64,000 nt of DNA, from positions 558,001-622,000 of the forward strand of contig NZ_BMYM01000002.1 in the NCBI RefSeq assembly GCF_014652275.1. The letters are read 5' to 3'. The DNA comes from Parahalioglobus pacificus. GTDB lineage: Bacteria; Pseudomonadota; Gammaproteobacteria; Pseudomonadales; Halieaceae. This document shows positions 36,070 to 45,163 of this stretch, one piece after another. Positions within the stretch are counted from its first letter, which is position 1. Each line of letters starts with the position of its first letter. The notes beneath the pieces are model-generated. The model searched no databases, had not been told where the DNA came from, and was given only the letters and a program-made list of their open reading frames with translations. A program made the position numbers and the translations under genes.

Positions 36070-37614
36070 GTGAGTAACTACGACACAATTGTTATCGGTG
36101 CGGGCCACAACGGTCTGATATGCGCCGCTTACCTCGCGAAGAAGGGCCAGCGTGTGCTGGTGCTTGAGGCCGCTCCCGCCGCAGGCGGTTTGGCCATGAC
36201 GCGAGAATTTCATCCGGGTTTCAAGGCGTCTGTCGCCCACAGCCTGAATCAATTTTCCGGCAAGATTGCTGCTGACCTGAATCTCAAAGCCCACGGCTTT
36301 GATTCGTCGGGCCAGGCGATGCCTACGGTGGCACTTGACCCCGACGGCAAGCACATCAGCATCAGCGATGACGCGCTGCAGGGCGCTGGCGAAGACGACG
36401 CGGCCAGCTATGTGAAGTATCGCAAGGCCATGAAAACCTTTGCCCGGGCTTTGGAGCCTTTTTGGGCCAAGACCATGCCGGGCGTTGGCAACAACTCCCT
36501 GGGTGAGTTGATGACCTTCGGTCAGCTGGGTTTGCGCCTTCGTATGATGGGCAAAGAGGACATGCTGGAGTTTCTGCGTGTCGCTACCTTGCCCATGCGC
36601 GACCTGATGGATGAGTACTTTTCAGACAAGCGCCTGCAGGCTGCGCTCAGCTGGGACGGACTGGTGGGTGCCAAGCTGGCACCGCGCTCACCTAACAGTG
36701 CTGTGTTTGGTCTTCTGTACCGCATGATCGGCGAACATCAGGGAATGCACAGTATTCCTGCCAGCGGTATCAGTGGCCTGGTTAATGCGCTGCAGGGCGC
36801 CGCCACGGCAGCTGGTGCGGAAGTGCGCTTCGACGCACCCGTAAAGCGGGTGGTTGTGGACGCAGACGAGAATGGTCTGCGCGCAAGCGGCGTTGAGTTA
36901 GTAGGCGGTGAAACGGTGACAGCCAGTCGCGTTGTCTCCTCTGCTGACCCGCAGACCACCTTCCTTAAGCTGGTAGGCGCGCGTCACCTGGAAATCGAAT
37001 TTGCCAATCGTATTCAGCGTCTGCGCTGTGAAGGCTATGTGGCCAAGCTGCATCTGGCATTGAAAGGCGCGCCAAACATCCCTGGGCTGTCTGATGCCAA
37101 TGCGCGCATGATCATCGCCGATCAGCCGGATGCGCTTGAGTTTGCCTTCGACGATGCGAAGTACGGCGGCTACTCACAGAACCCAGTCATGGAAGTATTG
37201 CTGCCGTCCCTCACGGACAGCTCATTGGCACCAGCCGGCCAGCATGTGCTGTCGGCCAACATTATGTATGTGCCTGCCAATCTTAAGGGTGGCTGGACAG
37301 ACGAAGCCCGCGCGGACCTCAGTCGTCGGGTCATGGATACGCTGGAGGCGCATATCCCGGGACTCGCGGATCTGGTGGTGCACGCAGAGTTGCTGACACC
37401 TGCCGACCTTGAGTCGCAGTTCCGTGTCACAGGTGGCCACTGGCACCACACCGAGTTTGCGGTGGACCAGATGCTGATGATGCGCCCCACTTACGAGGCA
37501 GGCCAGTACGCCACGCCGCTACCCGGCTTGTACCTCTGTGGTGCGGGCTCTCACCCCGGTGGCGGCCTGATGGGCGGACCCGGTCATAACGCGGCCCACG
37601 AGATACTGAAATGA
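36070..37614 (+). CDS. COG1233 FAD oxidoreductase (phytoene-desaturase/PYROXD2-like), copy 1
   Basis: This 514-residue flavoprotein has the FAD motif VIGAGHNGLICAAYLAKKGQRVLVLE at the N-terminus and the C-terminal FAD-closing motif GLYLCGAGSHPGGGLMGGPGHNAA. The start is GTG at 36070. Its stop overlaps the start of the next COG1233 gene by four bases, so the two are coupled and may form a complex. Despite the family name there is no carotenoid gene here. The neighbours point to an amine or methylamine substrate. Confidence 0.85.
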   Translation: MSNYDTIVIGAGHNGLICAAYLAKKGQRVLVLEAAPAAGGLAMTREFHPGFKASVAHSLNQFSGKIAADLNLKAHGFDSSGQAMPTVALDPDGKHISISDDALQGAGEDDAASYVKYRKAMKTFARALEPFWAKTMPGVGNNSLGELMTFGQLGLRLRMMGKEDMLEFLRVATLPMRDLMDEYFSDKRLQAALSWDGLVGAKLAPRSPNSAVFGLLYRMIGEHQGMHSIPASGISGLVNALQGAATAAGAEVRFDAPVKRVVVDADENGLRASGVELVGGETVTASRVVSSADPQTTFLKLVGARHLEIEFANRIQRLRCEGYVAKLHLALKGAPNIPGLSDANARMIIADQPDALEFAFDDAKYGGYSQNPVMEVLLPSLTDSSLAPAGQHVLSANIMYVPANLKGGWTDEARADLSRRVMDTLEAHIPGLADLVVHAELLTPADLESQFRVTGGHWHHTEFAVDQMLMMRPTYEAGQYATPLPGLYLCGAGSHPGGGLMGGPGHNAAHEILK

Positions 37615-39230
37615 AACGCTACGATGCAGTGATTATTGGGGCCGGTCACAATGGCCTCACAAATGCCGCCTACCTCGCCAAGGCTGGCCTGGATGTGATG
37701 GTCGTCGAAAAGAACGACTATATCGGCGGCGCGGCAGTTACCCGTGAAATGCATGAGGGCTGGTTCTACTCCAGCTGCTCCTATGTGTGCTCCATGATGC
37801 GTCAGGCCATTCATCGTGACCTCGACCTGGCCAAGCACGGACTGTTGCTGGTGCCTTATTTGGGCACCGTGGCTTTTGGCGATCGCGGTGAAACCCTGAT
37901 CGAATACACGGACGAGGAAGCGTCTTACAACGAGCTGAAAAAACACTCGCCGCATGACGCCGACGCGATGCACCGGTTTCAGGCAGATCTGGGCCGCTAT
38001 GCGCAGCTAATTCGAAAGACGCTGCTGCGTACACCACCGGATCCCAGCTCGTTCAAGCCCAGAGACATCAAGGAACTGCTGTGGCTGGCGAAGGAATTCT
38101 ACGCACTGGGTGAGCGAGAGCTTTACGAGTACGTGCGCTTCTTCACCATGAGCGCCGCGGAGTTCCTGGAAGATTATTTTGAGAACGACCTGGTCAAGGC
38201 GGCCATGGCGAGCCCCGGCATCATCGGTACTGCATTGGGTGTGTACTCTCCGGGTTCCGCCTATGTGTTGTTGCACCATGTGATGGGCGATGTAGACGGA
38301 AACGTGGGTGCCTGGGGTCTGGCCCGAGGCGGTATGGGCGCGATTTCCAATGCCCTGTGCAGTGCCATGAAGGCGCACGGCGGCGAGCTGCGCACCGGTT
38401 CCGGTGTTCAGCAAATCCTGGTTAAAGGCGGCAAGGCTGTCGGTGTTGCGCTTGAGAACGGCGATGAGATTTACGCCGATATCGTGGTATCCAACCTCGA
38501 TGCGCGTCGCACGTTTACCAAAGTCATGGACAAGAACGACTTGCCCGATGGCATTTACGAGCGCGCGGAAAACTTCAAGATTCGCGGTTCTTCCGGCAAG
38601 GTAAACATTGCCCTGTCAGGCATGCCCAAGTTCAACAACGTACCGGACAACCCCTACATTAACCGGGGTGGTCAGGGCTTTGTGGGATCGCTGGAAACCA
38701 TGGAGCGCGCTTACGACTGCTGGAAGCGCGGCACCTGGTCTGACGATCCCTTCATTGAGTCGGTCATTCCATCAGCCTGGGATCCCACAGTGGCTCCCGC
38801 TGGCAAACACTGGATGTCGAACTTTATTCAGTACTGCCCGCCCAAGTTGGCCGACGGCGAGTGGACACCCGAAAAGCGCGACGCCTTTGGGCAGACGGTG
38901 ATCGATAAGATCGAGCGTTTTTCACCCGGATTCAAGGACCTGATTGTTCACATGGAAGTGCGCACGCCGCATGAGATTGAGAACGAAATCGGTCTCACGG
39001 AAGGAAATATTTTCCAGGGCGAGCTGACCATTGACCAGTTGCTGTTCAACCGCCCCTTCCCGGGTTACGGCCAGTACCGTATGCCGGTGAAGAACATGTA
39101 TATGTGTGGCTCGTCCACGCACCCGGGTGGCGGCGTGTCCTCTGCCTGCGGTGCCAACGCTGCCCGCGAAATTCTGCTGGACCTGAAACGCCCCAACACC
39201 GTGCCGGAGGACGATTGCTATGACGAATGA
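37611..39230 (+). CDS. COG1233 FAD oxidoreductase, copy 2, coupled to GcvT-like protein
   Basis: This 539-residue flavoprotein has the FAD motif IIGAGHNGLTNAAYLAKAGLDVMVVE and the C-terminal motif NMYMCGSSTHPGGGVSSACGANAA. It overlaps copy 1 by four bases and the GcvT-like gene by eleven, so three proteins are made together. An FAD oxidase joined to a folate-binding GcvT domain is the layout of dimethylglycine and sarcosine dehydrogenases, so an N-demethylating oxidation with transfer of the one-carbon unit to tetrahydrofolate is a reasonable guess. The fold of the flavoprotein differs from those enzymes, so this is inference. Confidence 0.85.
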   Translation: MKRYDAVIIGAGHNGLTNAAYLAKAGLDVMVVEKNDYIGGAAVTREMHEGWFYSSCSYVCSMMRQAIHRDLDLAKHGLLLVPYLGTVAFGDRGETLIEYTDEEASYNELKKHSPHDADAMHRFQADLGRYAQLIRKTLLRTPPDPSSFKPRDIKELLWLAKEFYALGERELYEYVRFFTMSAAEFLEDYFENDLVKAAMASPGIIGTALGVYSPGSAYVLLHHVMGDVDGNVGAWGLARGGMGAISNALCSAMKAHGGELRTGSGVQQILVKGGKAVGVALENGDEIYADIVVSNLDARRTFTKVMDKNDLPDGIYERAENFKIRGSSGKVNIALSGMPKFNNVPDNPYINRGGQGFVGSLETMERAYDCWKRGTWSDDPFIESVIPSAWDPTVAPAGKHWMSNFIQYCPPKLADGEWTPEKRDAFGQTVIDKIERFSPGFKDLIVHMEVRTPHEIENEIGLTEGNIFQGELTIDQLLFNRPFPGYGQYRMPVKNMYMCGSSTHPGGGVSSACGANAAREILLDLKRPNTVPEDDCYDE

Positions 39231-40434
39231 GCCGGCCATGAGCGCTGATCCATTCCAGGGGGAGCGCCCCAGACATACCCATTTTCACGAGCGTCAGGCC
39301 GCACTGAATGTGCGCGAGGCTTGGTCAGCCTGGAATGGTTTCAGGTTTGCTGACTACTATTACGATCCTGAGTACGAATATTTCTGTATTCGTAACTTCT
39401 GCGGCACCTACGACATCTGCCCCATGCAGAAGTACTACATTAGTGGTCCAGATGCCGCGGCCATGCTCGACCGTATGGTGACTCGTGACATCAAAAAACT
39501 GAACGTAAACCGCGTGACCTATTGCGTATGGTGCACGGATGAAGGTCGCATCGTGGATGACGGCACCATCTTCCGCATCAGCGAAGATACCTACATGCTG
39601 ACTTGCGGTAGCCCCAGCGTATCGTGGCTGCGTAAAAGCGCCATCGGTTTTGACGATGTCACAATCACTGATATGACCGACGAAATCGCCGGCTTGTCGC
39701 TGCAGGGCCCCACCTCGTACTCCACCTTGAAAGCCATGGGGCTGGAAGGTCTGGAGACACTCAAGCCCTTTGGCATTATGCGTTTCCCGTTCAACGGCGT
39801 GGAACTGATGGTGTCTCGCACAGGCTTTACCGGTGACCTGGGCTATGAGCTCTGGATAGACCCCTCACAGGCGCTGGCCATGTGGGACGCACTGTACGCA
39901 GCGGGCAAGGACTTTGGTATTCATCCCTACGGTGAAACTGCCACCGACATGGCGCGCCTTGAAGCCGGCTTTATCATGCCGGATATGGAGTTGTCTGAAT
40001 CCCTCAAGACCATTCACTTCGAGCACGATCAATCGCCGTTCGAACTGAACCTCGGTTGGCTAGTGGATTTCAAGAAGCCGCACTTCAATGGCCGCAGGGC
40101 ACTGTTGGAAGAACGTGAACGCGGACCGAAGTGGACACTGGTGAAGCTGGATATTCCCGGCAATAAAGTTGCCGAAGGTGCCATCATGTATGACACCGAG
40201 GACTGCGATAACGAGATCGGCTATGTTACCTCGGCCATGTGGTCACCCTCAGTGAAAGCGAACATTGCACTGGCAATGATCAAGACGCCCGCACTGAAAG
40301 GCGATATCTGGGCAGAGATTTACTACCAGAAAGAACTGCGCTACTACCGCAAGATGGCCCTGTGTGAGGTCAAGGACAAGCCCTTCTGGATGCCGGCGCG
40401 CACGCGCCAGACGCCGCCTGAGGTTTACAGCTAG
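39220..40434 (+). CDS. Aminomethyltransferase (GcvT) family folate-binding protein
   Basis: This 404-residue protein resembles the T-protein of glycine cleavage and the folate domain of dimethylglycine/sarcosine dehydrogenases. It has the segment TDEGRIVDDGTIFRI, which holds the aspartate used with tetrahydrofolate, then GLSLQGPTSYSTL, SRTGFTGDLGYELW and the C-terminal barrel with IGYVTSAMWSPSVKANIALAMI. No GcvP or GcvH gene is nearby, so it is not for glycine cleavage. The eleven-base overlap with the flavoprotein gene indicates a shared job. ATG at 39220 lacks a clear ribosome site, as expected for coupled translation; ATG at 39238 is an alternative. Confidence 0.87.
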   Translation: MTNEPAMSADPFQGERPRHTHFHERQAALNVREAWSAWNGFRFADYYYDPEYEYFCIRNFCGTYDICPMQKYYISGPDAAAMLDRMVTRDIKKLNVNRVTYCVWCTDEGRIVDDGTIFRISEDTYMLTCGSPSVSWLRKSAIGFDDVTITDMTDEIAGLSLQGPTSYSTLKAMGLEGLETLKPFGIMRFPFNGVELMVSRTGFTGDLGYELWIDPSQALAMWDALYAAGKDFGIHPYGETATDMARLEAGFIMPDMELSESLKTIHFEHDQSPFELNLGWLVDFKKPHFNGRRALLEERERGPKWTLVKLDIPGNKVAEGAIMYDTEDCDNEIGYVTSAMWSPSVKANIALAMIKTPALKGDIWAEIYYQKELRYYRKMALCEVKDKPFWMPARTRQTPPEVYS

Positions 40435-41282
40435 GCGGCTTCACTCTCGCTGCGGATTTCTGATTTCCAGTCCGAGATGTTCATCTCGATGGCCAGGAAA
40501 CCCAGGATCCACAGCGCTTCATCCCAGGCATACATATAGTGGCCGCGGTAGATCCAGTATGCCGCGATCATCCACAGTGTGACGTAGAGCACTGCCTTGA
40601 GCCAGTTGGCGCTGCGAATTGCAACGCCGCGGGTGATGCCTCTGTCTTGTAGCCGCACTACCGCTTCCATACACACCAGAATCACCAACCAGGTCAGCGC
40701 CTCCGCGAGGTCTATCCACACCAGCTGCTGTTCTATGGCGAGTCCCTGTGTATCGGTGACGACCGTGCCTTTTTCAATCAGGTAGAACTGTGAATCGGTG
40801 GATAACGTGCTGCAATTTTCTGGACTCAGTACGGCATAGGCCAGATTCGAGCCGTAGGACAGTTCCCCGTCAACCAGCTGGCACAAGCTTGTGACATCAG
40901 GAACGGGTGATAAGCCCAGCAGTTCCAGTCCGCTGTCGCCGTAGGCGTAGAGTGTGTGTGCGAGGAACAGGAAGCACACCCAGCGTGTGCCGTGCATCAT
41001 CATAACTCGCCCGCGTGTGAAGGCTTCATCGGAGAGCAAATAAGTTTCTAGCTCGAACAGCATTAGCAGGGTTAGCCAGGCGAAGATATCCAGCGTAGTG
41101 GCGTAGGCGGCTGTCACATCCAGCAGCGATGAGTTGGCATCCAGTGTATGTGCCGAGATCCGAATATCGTCCGTCACATAGATGATGAAGTTCATGAACA
41201 GCAGTGAATAAACGACGATCTTAATGAGCTGTCGCAGATCAAAGCCTGTGCTCATGGCGCTAGGTGTGCCGCTGGTTGTCAT
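40431..41282 (-). CDS. Unrecognised multi-helix membrane protein
   Basis: This 283-residue protein has about five or six membrane segments, near residues 17-36, 58-82, 98-116, 188-206, 226-246 and 252-272, with a polar, cysteine-containing loop (about 125-180) that probably faces the periplasm. I do not recognise a family. It converges with the GcvT-like gene, overlapping by four bases at the stops, and is divergent from the AraC-type regulator, which may control it. Confidence 0.72.
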   Translation of the reverse strand: MTTSGTPSAMSTGFDLRQLIKIVVYSLLFMNFIIYVTDDIRISAHTLDANSSLLDVTAAYATTLDIFAWLTLLMLFELETYLLSDEAFTRGRVMMMHGTRWVCFLFLAHTLYAYGDSGLELLGLSPVPDVTSLCQLVDGELSYGSNLAYAVLSPENCSTLSTDSQFYLIEKGTVVTDTQGLAIEQQLVWIDLAEALTWLVILVCMEAVVRLQDRGITRGVAIRSANWLKAVLYVTLWMIAAYWIYRGHYMYAWDEALWILGFLAIEMNISDWKSEIRSESEAA

Positions 41283-41373
41283 CGTAATCTGTTCCTCAAG
41301 CTGCTCCGTGTTGCAGTCATTTCGTGTCTCAGTGTTATTTTTAGTGTAGGGTCTAGCTAGTTTTGGCTCAGGA

Positions 41374-42147
41374 ATGTACGCAATGATAAGCGCTGACTTC
41401 GTGGCGACCTATTTTGAAGCCTGGAATCACGGCGATGCAGGAGCGGTTGCAGACCTGCTCGGCAGTGACGGCACTTACCTGGATATACCGACTCAGCAAA
41501 CGCTCTCCGGCGAAGACCTGCTGATTCACCTGCGTGAGTTCTTTGACCAGGGCGAATGCCGATACCAGTTGGTGGGCGAGATACTCACCGGTGAAAATAC
41601 CATTGCGTTTCAGTATCAGGCGGTTCCCGAGCCCGGCTCCACCAGTCCGCCCTGGACCGGCGCCGAGTTTGTGACTTTCGAAGGCGATGCTGCGGTGCGC
41701 ATTGAAGACTACTACCGCACGCCGGCGATGGAAGCGGGTGAAGGCGGTTGGAAGCGGCGTGTGCAGCGCTACGCCAAGTCCGGCTTGGATGAGTCGGCCC
41801 TGCAGGATGTGATGGGCAGGTTGGGTGAATTGATGGAGAGCGAAGAGTGCTATCTGGATCCCGATCTGACGCTGCCTCAACTGGCAGAGCAACTGGCCTG
41901 CTCGGTGAACCATCTGTCTCAGGTAATCAATGCTGGTTTTGGCATGAGCTTTTACGACTACGTAAATGGTTACCGGGTGCGCCGCGCCGAGGTGCTGCTG
42001 GCCGCCGATACTTCGCCACCGCAAGCTATTTTGGACATAGCGCTGGCGGTGGGCTTTAACTCGTCGTCTACCTTTTATTCCGCCTTCAAAAAGGTCACCG
42101 GGCAGACTCCCGCACAGTACCGCAAGACCGGCAGTCAGCCTGAGTAA
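41374..42147 (+). CDS. AraC-family regulator with N-terminal SnoaL-like domain
   Basis: This 257-residue protein joins two parts. Residues about 5-120 look like a SnoaL/NTF2 fold (FVATYFEAWNHGDAGAVADLLGSDGTYLDIP; IEDYYRTP). Residues about 150-250 are an AraC DNA-binding domain with two helix-turn-helix motifs (TLPQLAEQLACSVNHLSQVIN; ILDIALAVGFNSSSTFYSAFKKVTGQTPAQYR). A SnoaL fold as the ligand sensor is unusual for AraC proteins. It is divergent from a membrane-protein gene and convergent with a glutamine-synthetase-type gene. The long opposite-strand frame here is a shadow. Confidence 0.85.
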   Translation: MYAMISADFVATYFEAWNHGDAGAVADLLGSDGTYLDIPTQQTLSGEDLLIHLREFFDQGECRYQLVGEILTGENTIAFQYQAVPEPGSTSPPWTGAEFVTFEGDAAVRIEDYYRTPAMEAGEGGWKRRVQRYAKSGLDESALQDVMGRLGELMESEECYLDPDLTLPQLAEQLACSVNHLSQVINAGFGMSFYDYVNGYRVRRAEVLLAADTSPPQAILDIALAVGFNSSSTFYSAFKKVTGQTPAQYRKTGSQPE

Positions 42148-42164
42148 CTGCGCCACGCTAATAC

Positions 42165-43550
42165 CTAGAGCGCGCGCAGGAACCATTCGTAGTCCAGGTT
42201 GCTTACCTGGCCCTGGAAATGATCATGCTCGCCTTTGCGCTGCGCCCAGTAGGCGTGGCAGTAGGCTTCGCCAAAGTACTGCGGTAACACCTTCCCTGCC
42301 TTGAAGCTTTCAAGTGCGGCGTCACAGCGTCGGGGCAGTGTCACTTCAACTTCTGACAAATCAGCGCCGGCGGGAATTGGCTCGCCAGGATCTAGCTGAT
42401 TCTCGAGGCCGTGATGTACGCCGGCCAGTATGGCCGCGGCCACCAGATGTGGGTTCGCGTCGGCGCCGGCGATGCGGTGTTCTACCCGGCGATTGCTGGG
42501 CGATGATACGGGTATGCGCAGTGCCACTTCCCGGTGGTTGTATGCCCAGGTTGGGCCCGAGGGCGCAAATGCGCCCGGCTTGAAGCGGCGGTAAGAATTC
42601 GCGTTGGGCGCGAACACCGCCATGGCTTCGTTGATGGTGTCGGACAAGCCACCGATGGCGTGGCGCAGTCGCTCGCTGGCGATTTCAGGCGCGCTGCCTT
42701 CTGGCTCTGCAAACACGTTGTTCCTGTCTGCATCGTACACACTGGTGTGGATGTGTAGTCCGGAACCCGCGAGATCGGAGAAGGGCTTTGCCATAAAGGT
42801 GGCGCCCATGCCGTGCTTTCTCGCTACGGCCTTCACGATGCGTCTAAGCAGCAAAGCGTGGTCGCAGGCCAACATGGGGTCGTCGGTATGGTGGGTATTG
42901 ATTTCCCATTGCCCGGATGCGAATTCGGAGTGAATAGCTGTCAGCGGTACGTTCTGCAAGTCACAGGCCTTGCGAACATCATCGAGGAAGGCGTCGGCAT
43001 CGATCAGGTCGTCCATCATGCAGTACTGGATGCCTTCCTGGGATTTGCCGGTGCCGGGAATGTTGCCGCACAGTGGCGCGGGTGCTTCGCCGTCGCCGGG
43101 TGCCAGTAAGTAAAACTCCAGTTCCGTGGCAATCACAGGACGCCAACCGCTGCGTTTGAAGCGATCAAGTGTTCGCGCGAGCACATTGCGCGGGTCTGTC
43201 CACGCAGGTGTGCCATCCATGTCGGCAAAACCGGTCATCACTTGGGCCGTTGGTGATGACAACCAGGGTATGACGGCAAGACTGTCGGCTAGGGGCAAAA
43301 GAAGCTGGTCGGGATCGCCGGCTAGTTTTTCCTGGTCCATCTCGTCGTCATAGAGGTCACCTCTCACGCCCAGCAAAGGTACAGACAATGGCGCTTTCAT
43401 ACTGTGAGAGAACAGCGCTGAGAACTCGCGTTTGTGAATACGTTTGCAGCGCAATATGCCGTTGATGTCGGGCATCAATAGCTCCAGCATTTGGATGTCT
43501 GGATGCGCAGATAGAAACGCGTCGATGTCGTTCTCGGTGGCAAGTCTCAT
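42165..43550 (-). CDS. Glutamine synthetase family, second gamma-glutamylpolyamine synthetase type (PuuA-like)
   Basis: This 461-residue homologue would join glutamate to an amine or polyamine with ATP. It has ATELEFYLL, GSGLHIHTSVYD, PNANSYRRFKPGAFAP, YNHREVALRIPVSSPSNRRVEHRIAGADANPHL. Loop lengths differ from the first copy at 31.5 kb, and this copy is divergent from the PuuB-type oxidase, the classic partner of PuuA in making and oxidising gamma-glutamylputrescine. The two copies probably act on different amines or under different control. Confidence 0.87.
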   Translation of the reverse strand: MRLATENDIDAFLSAHPDIQMLELLMPDINGILRCKRIHKREFSALFSHSMKAPLSVPLLGVRGDLYDDEMDQEKLAGDPDQLLLPLADSLAVIPWLSSPTAQVMTGFADMDGTPAWTDPRNVLARTLDRFKRSGWRPVIATELEFYLLAPGDGEAPAPLCGNIPGTGKSQEGIQYCMMDDLIDADAFLDDVRKACDLQNVPLTAIHSEFASGQWEINTHHTDDPMLACDHALLLRRIVKAVARKHGMGATFMAKPFSDLAGSGLHIHTSVYDADRNNVFAEPEGSAPEIASERLRHAIGGLSDTINEAMAVFAPNANSYRRFKPGAFAPSGPTWAYNHREVALRIPVSSPSNRRVEHRIAGADANPHLVAAAILAGVHHGLENQLDPGEPIPAGADLSEVEVTLPRRCDAALESFKAGKVLPQYFGEAYCHAYWAQRKGEHDHFQGQVSNLDYEWFLRAL

Positions 43551-43652
43551 GGTGTTTTGCGCCTATAAATTAAGCGGTTTTCTGTGAAGGTGGTGTAGCT
43601 GATCGCATTCATTTTTTTGCGTCTACCTGACGTATAGGGAGGGAGCACAAGA

Positions 43653-43697
43653 GAATTATCACAATTCGTTGACCTTGCATCCGCTTTCCAGTATCCC
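43653..43697 (+). promoter_or_regulatory. Promoter with inverted repeat upstream of the PuuB-type gene
   Basis: A sigma-70-like promoter is seen with TTGACC at 43669-43674, a 17-base spacer and TATCCC at 43692-43697. Immediately upstream lies the inverted repeat GAATT-N5-AATTC (43653-43667), touching the -35, which could bind a regulator of the divergent synthetase and oxidase genes. A strong AAGGAGGT follows at about 43737-43744. Confidence 0.5.
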
Positions 43698-43747
43698 TGC
43701 GTATCTTTTTCATCAAGCGGCAAGAGTAACACCCTTAAGGAGGTCCC

Positions 43748-45049
43748 ATGTTCGGTTTGAGACAGTCAGTAGAAACGCGCGAGCACGCCGGTTCTTATTA
43801 TGCTGCCAGCGCAAACTGGGAAACTGATTACCCGGCACTCAGTGGCGACATCACTGCAGAAGTTGTTGTAGTCGGCGGTGGCTTCACTGGTGTGAACACG
43901 ATGCTAGAGCTGGCGGAGCGCGGTGTTGATGTTGTACTGCTCGAGGCCAATCGAATCAGCTGGGGTGCGACCGGGCGCAATGGCGGACAGATTATTGGTG
44001 GCGTGGGTCGCGCGCCCGAGCGTTATCGTAAGCAGATTGGCGAAGCCGGCATCAAGTCTATCTACCAGATGGGTATTGAAGCGCGTGACATCATCGAAGA
44101 GCGCATTGCCAAATACGACATTCAGTGTGACCTCACGTGGGGCTACTGCGATGTAGCGCTGAAGCCTCGTCACATGAAGGACTTTGCCGAATGGCGTGAT
44201 TGGGAAAAGGAGATCGGCAACCCGCACGAGTACAAGCTGCTGGATAAGGACGAGTTGAAAGAGTTTGTTAACTCCGACAGCTATATCGGTGGCCTGCTGA
44301 ACTACTCCAACGGACACATCCAACCTTTGAATCTGTGCATTGGTGAAGCGCGGGCAGCAGAGACTATGGGCGCGCGTATCTTTGAGCAGTCACGTGTTGT
44401 TGAATTGGAGCAGGGGCCTAACCCCCGTGTGATTACCGAAGGAGGCAGCGTCAGGGCCAAGCAGGTCGTACTTTGCGGCAACGCTTACATGCAGAACCTG
44501 GTGCCCAAGCTCTCTAGCCGCGTGCTCCCTTCCTGCAGTGCCATCATTGCAACAGAGCCTTTGACCGACGAGCAGGCGAAGGCTGTGCTGCCCGGGAATG
44601 TGGCCGTATGTGATCCACGCACCGCGCTGGATTACTTCCGCCTCACTGCAGATAAGCGCATGTTGTTTGGCGGTCTTGCTAACTACACAGGGCTGGAGCC
44701 GACCAATCTCGAGGAGGTGCTTACTCGCAAGATGGCCAAGGTATTCCCTTCGCTGGCTGATGCCCGTGTGGATTACGGTTGGAGTGGCCAGATGGGTATC
44801 GGGATTAATCGCATGCCGCAGTTGGGCCGCCTGTCAGAGGGCGTGAGCTACATACAGGCCTACTCCGGCCATGGCGTCGCACCGACGCACATGATGGCAA
44901 GAATCACTGCGGAAATGCTCACCGGTTCACCGCAACGCTTCAATATATTTTCCGCGATTCCGCACTGGCCATTCCCTGGCGGCAAACCGTTCCGGCGCAT
45001 CGGCCTGGCGGTAGGTATGAGCTGGTTTAAGCTGCTGGATGCCTTATAA
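43748..45049 (+). CDS. puuB: FAD-dependent gamma-glutamylputrescine oxidase (PuuB-like)
   Basis: This 433-residue DAO-fold flavoprotein would oxidise gamma-glutamylputrescine or a related gamma-glutamylamine to its aldehyde, with hydrogen peroxide as by-product. The FAD motif VVGGGFTGVNTMLELAERG is near residues 38-56, followed by the PuuB/PauB-type segment GATGRNGGQIIGG. The C-terminal segment DYGWSGQMGIGINRMPQLGR and YSGHGVAPTHM complete the fold. It is preceded by a near-perfect ribosome site and is divergent from the PuuA-like gene. No PuuC aldehyde dehydrogenase or PuuD hydrolase is in the window. Confidence 0.88.
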   Translation: MFGLRQSVETREHAGSYYAASANWETDYPALSGDITAEVVVVGGGFTGVNTMLELAERGVDVVLLEANRISWGATGRNGGQIIGGVGRAPERYRKQIGEAGIKSIYQMGIEARDIIEERIAKYDIQCDLTWGYCDVALKPRHMKDFAEWRDWEKEIGNPHEYKLLDKDELKEFVNSDSYIGGLLNYSNGHIQPLNLCIGEARAAETMGARIFEQSRVVELEQGPNPRVITEGGSVRAKQVVLCGNAYMQNLVPKLSSRVLPSCSAIIATEPLTDEQAKAVLPGNVAVCDPRTALDYFRLTADKRMLFGGLANYTGLEPTNLEEVLTRKMAKVFPSLADARVDYGWSGQMGIGINRMPQLGRLSEGVSYIQAYSGHGVAPTHMMARITAEMLTGSPQRFNIFSAIPHWPFPGGKPFRRIGLAVGMSWFKLLDAL

Positions 45050-45063
45050 CCCGCGCCCGGCGG

Positions 45064-45089
45064 ACCTCCGCGCTGATAGGCGCGGAGGT
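45064..45089. other. Strong stem-loop between two flavoprotein genes
   Basis: The 10-bp perfect stem ACCTCCGCGC / GCGCGGAGGT with a six-base loop lies 14 bases after the PuuB-type stop and 74 before the next ATG. No T run follows, so it is unlikely to terminate by itself. It may protect the upstream mRNA end or regulate read-through. Confidence 0.55.
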
Positions 45090-45163
45090 GAGAGGAAATT
45101 CCCAACGCCTATACTGCATGGCTACGTTAAGGCACAGCCAGAGCCGCTCCGGGAGAATCAACC

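Noticed and set aside
41368-42186. 272-codon minus-strand open frame opposite the AraC-type gene
   Set aside because: It is a coding shadow. The plus strand encodes a clear AraC domain, and the minus translation has no family features.
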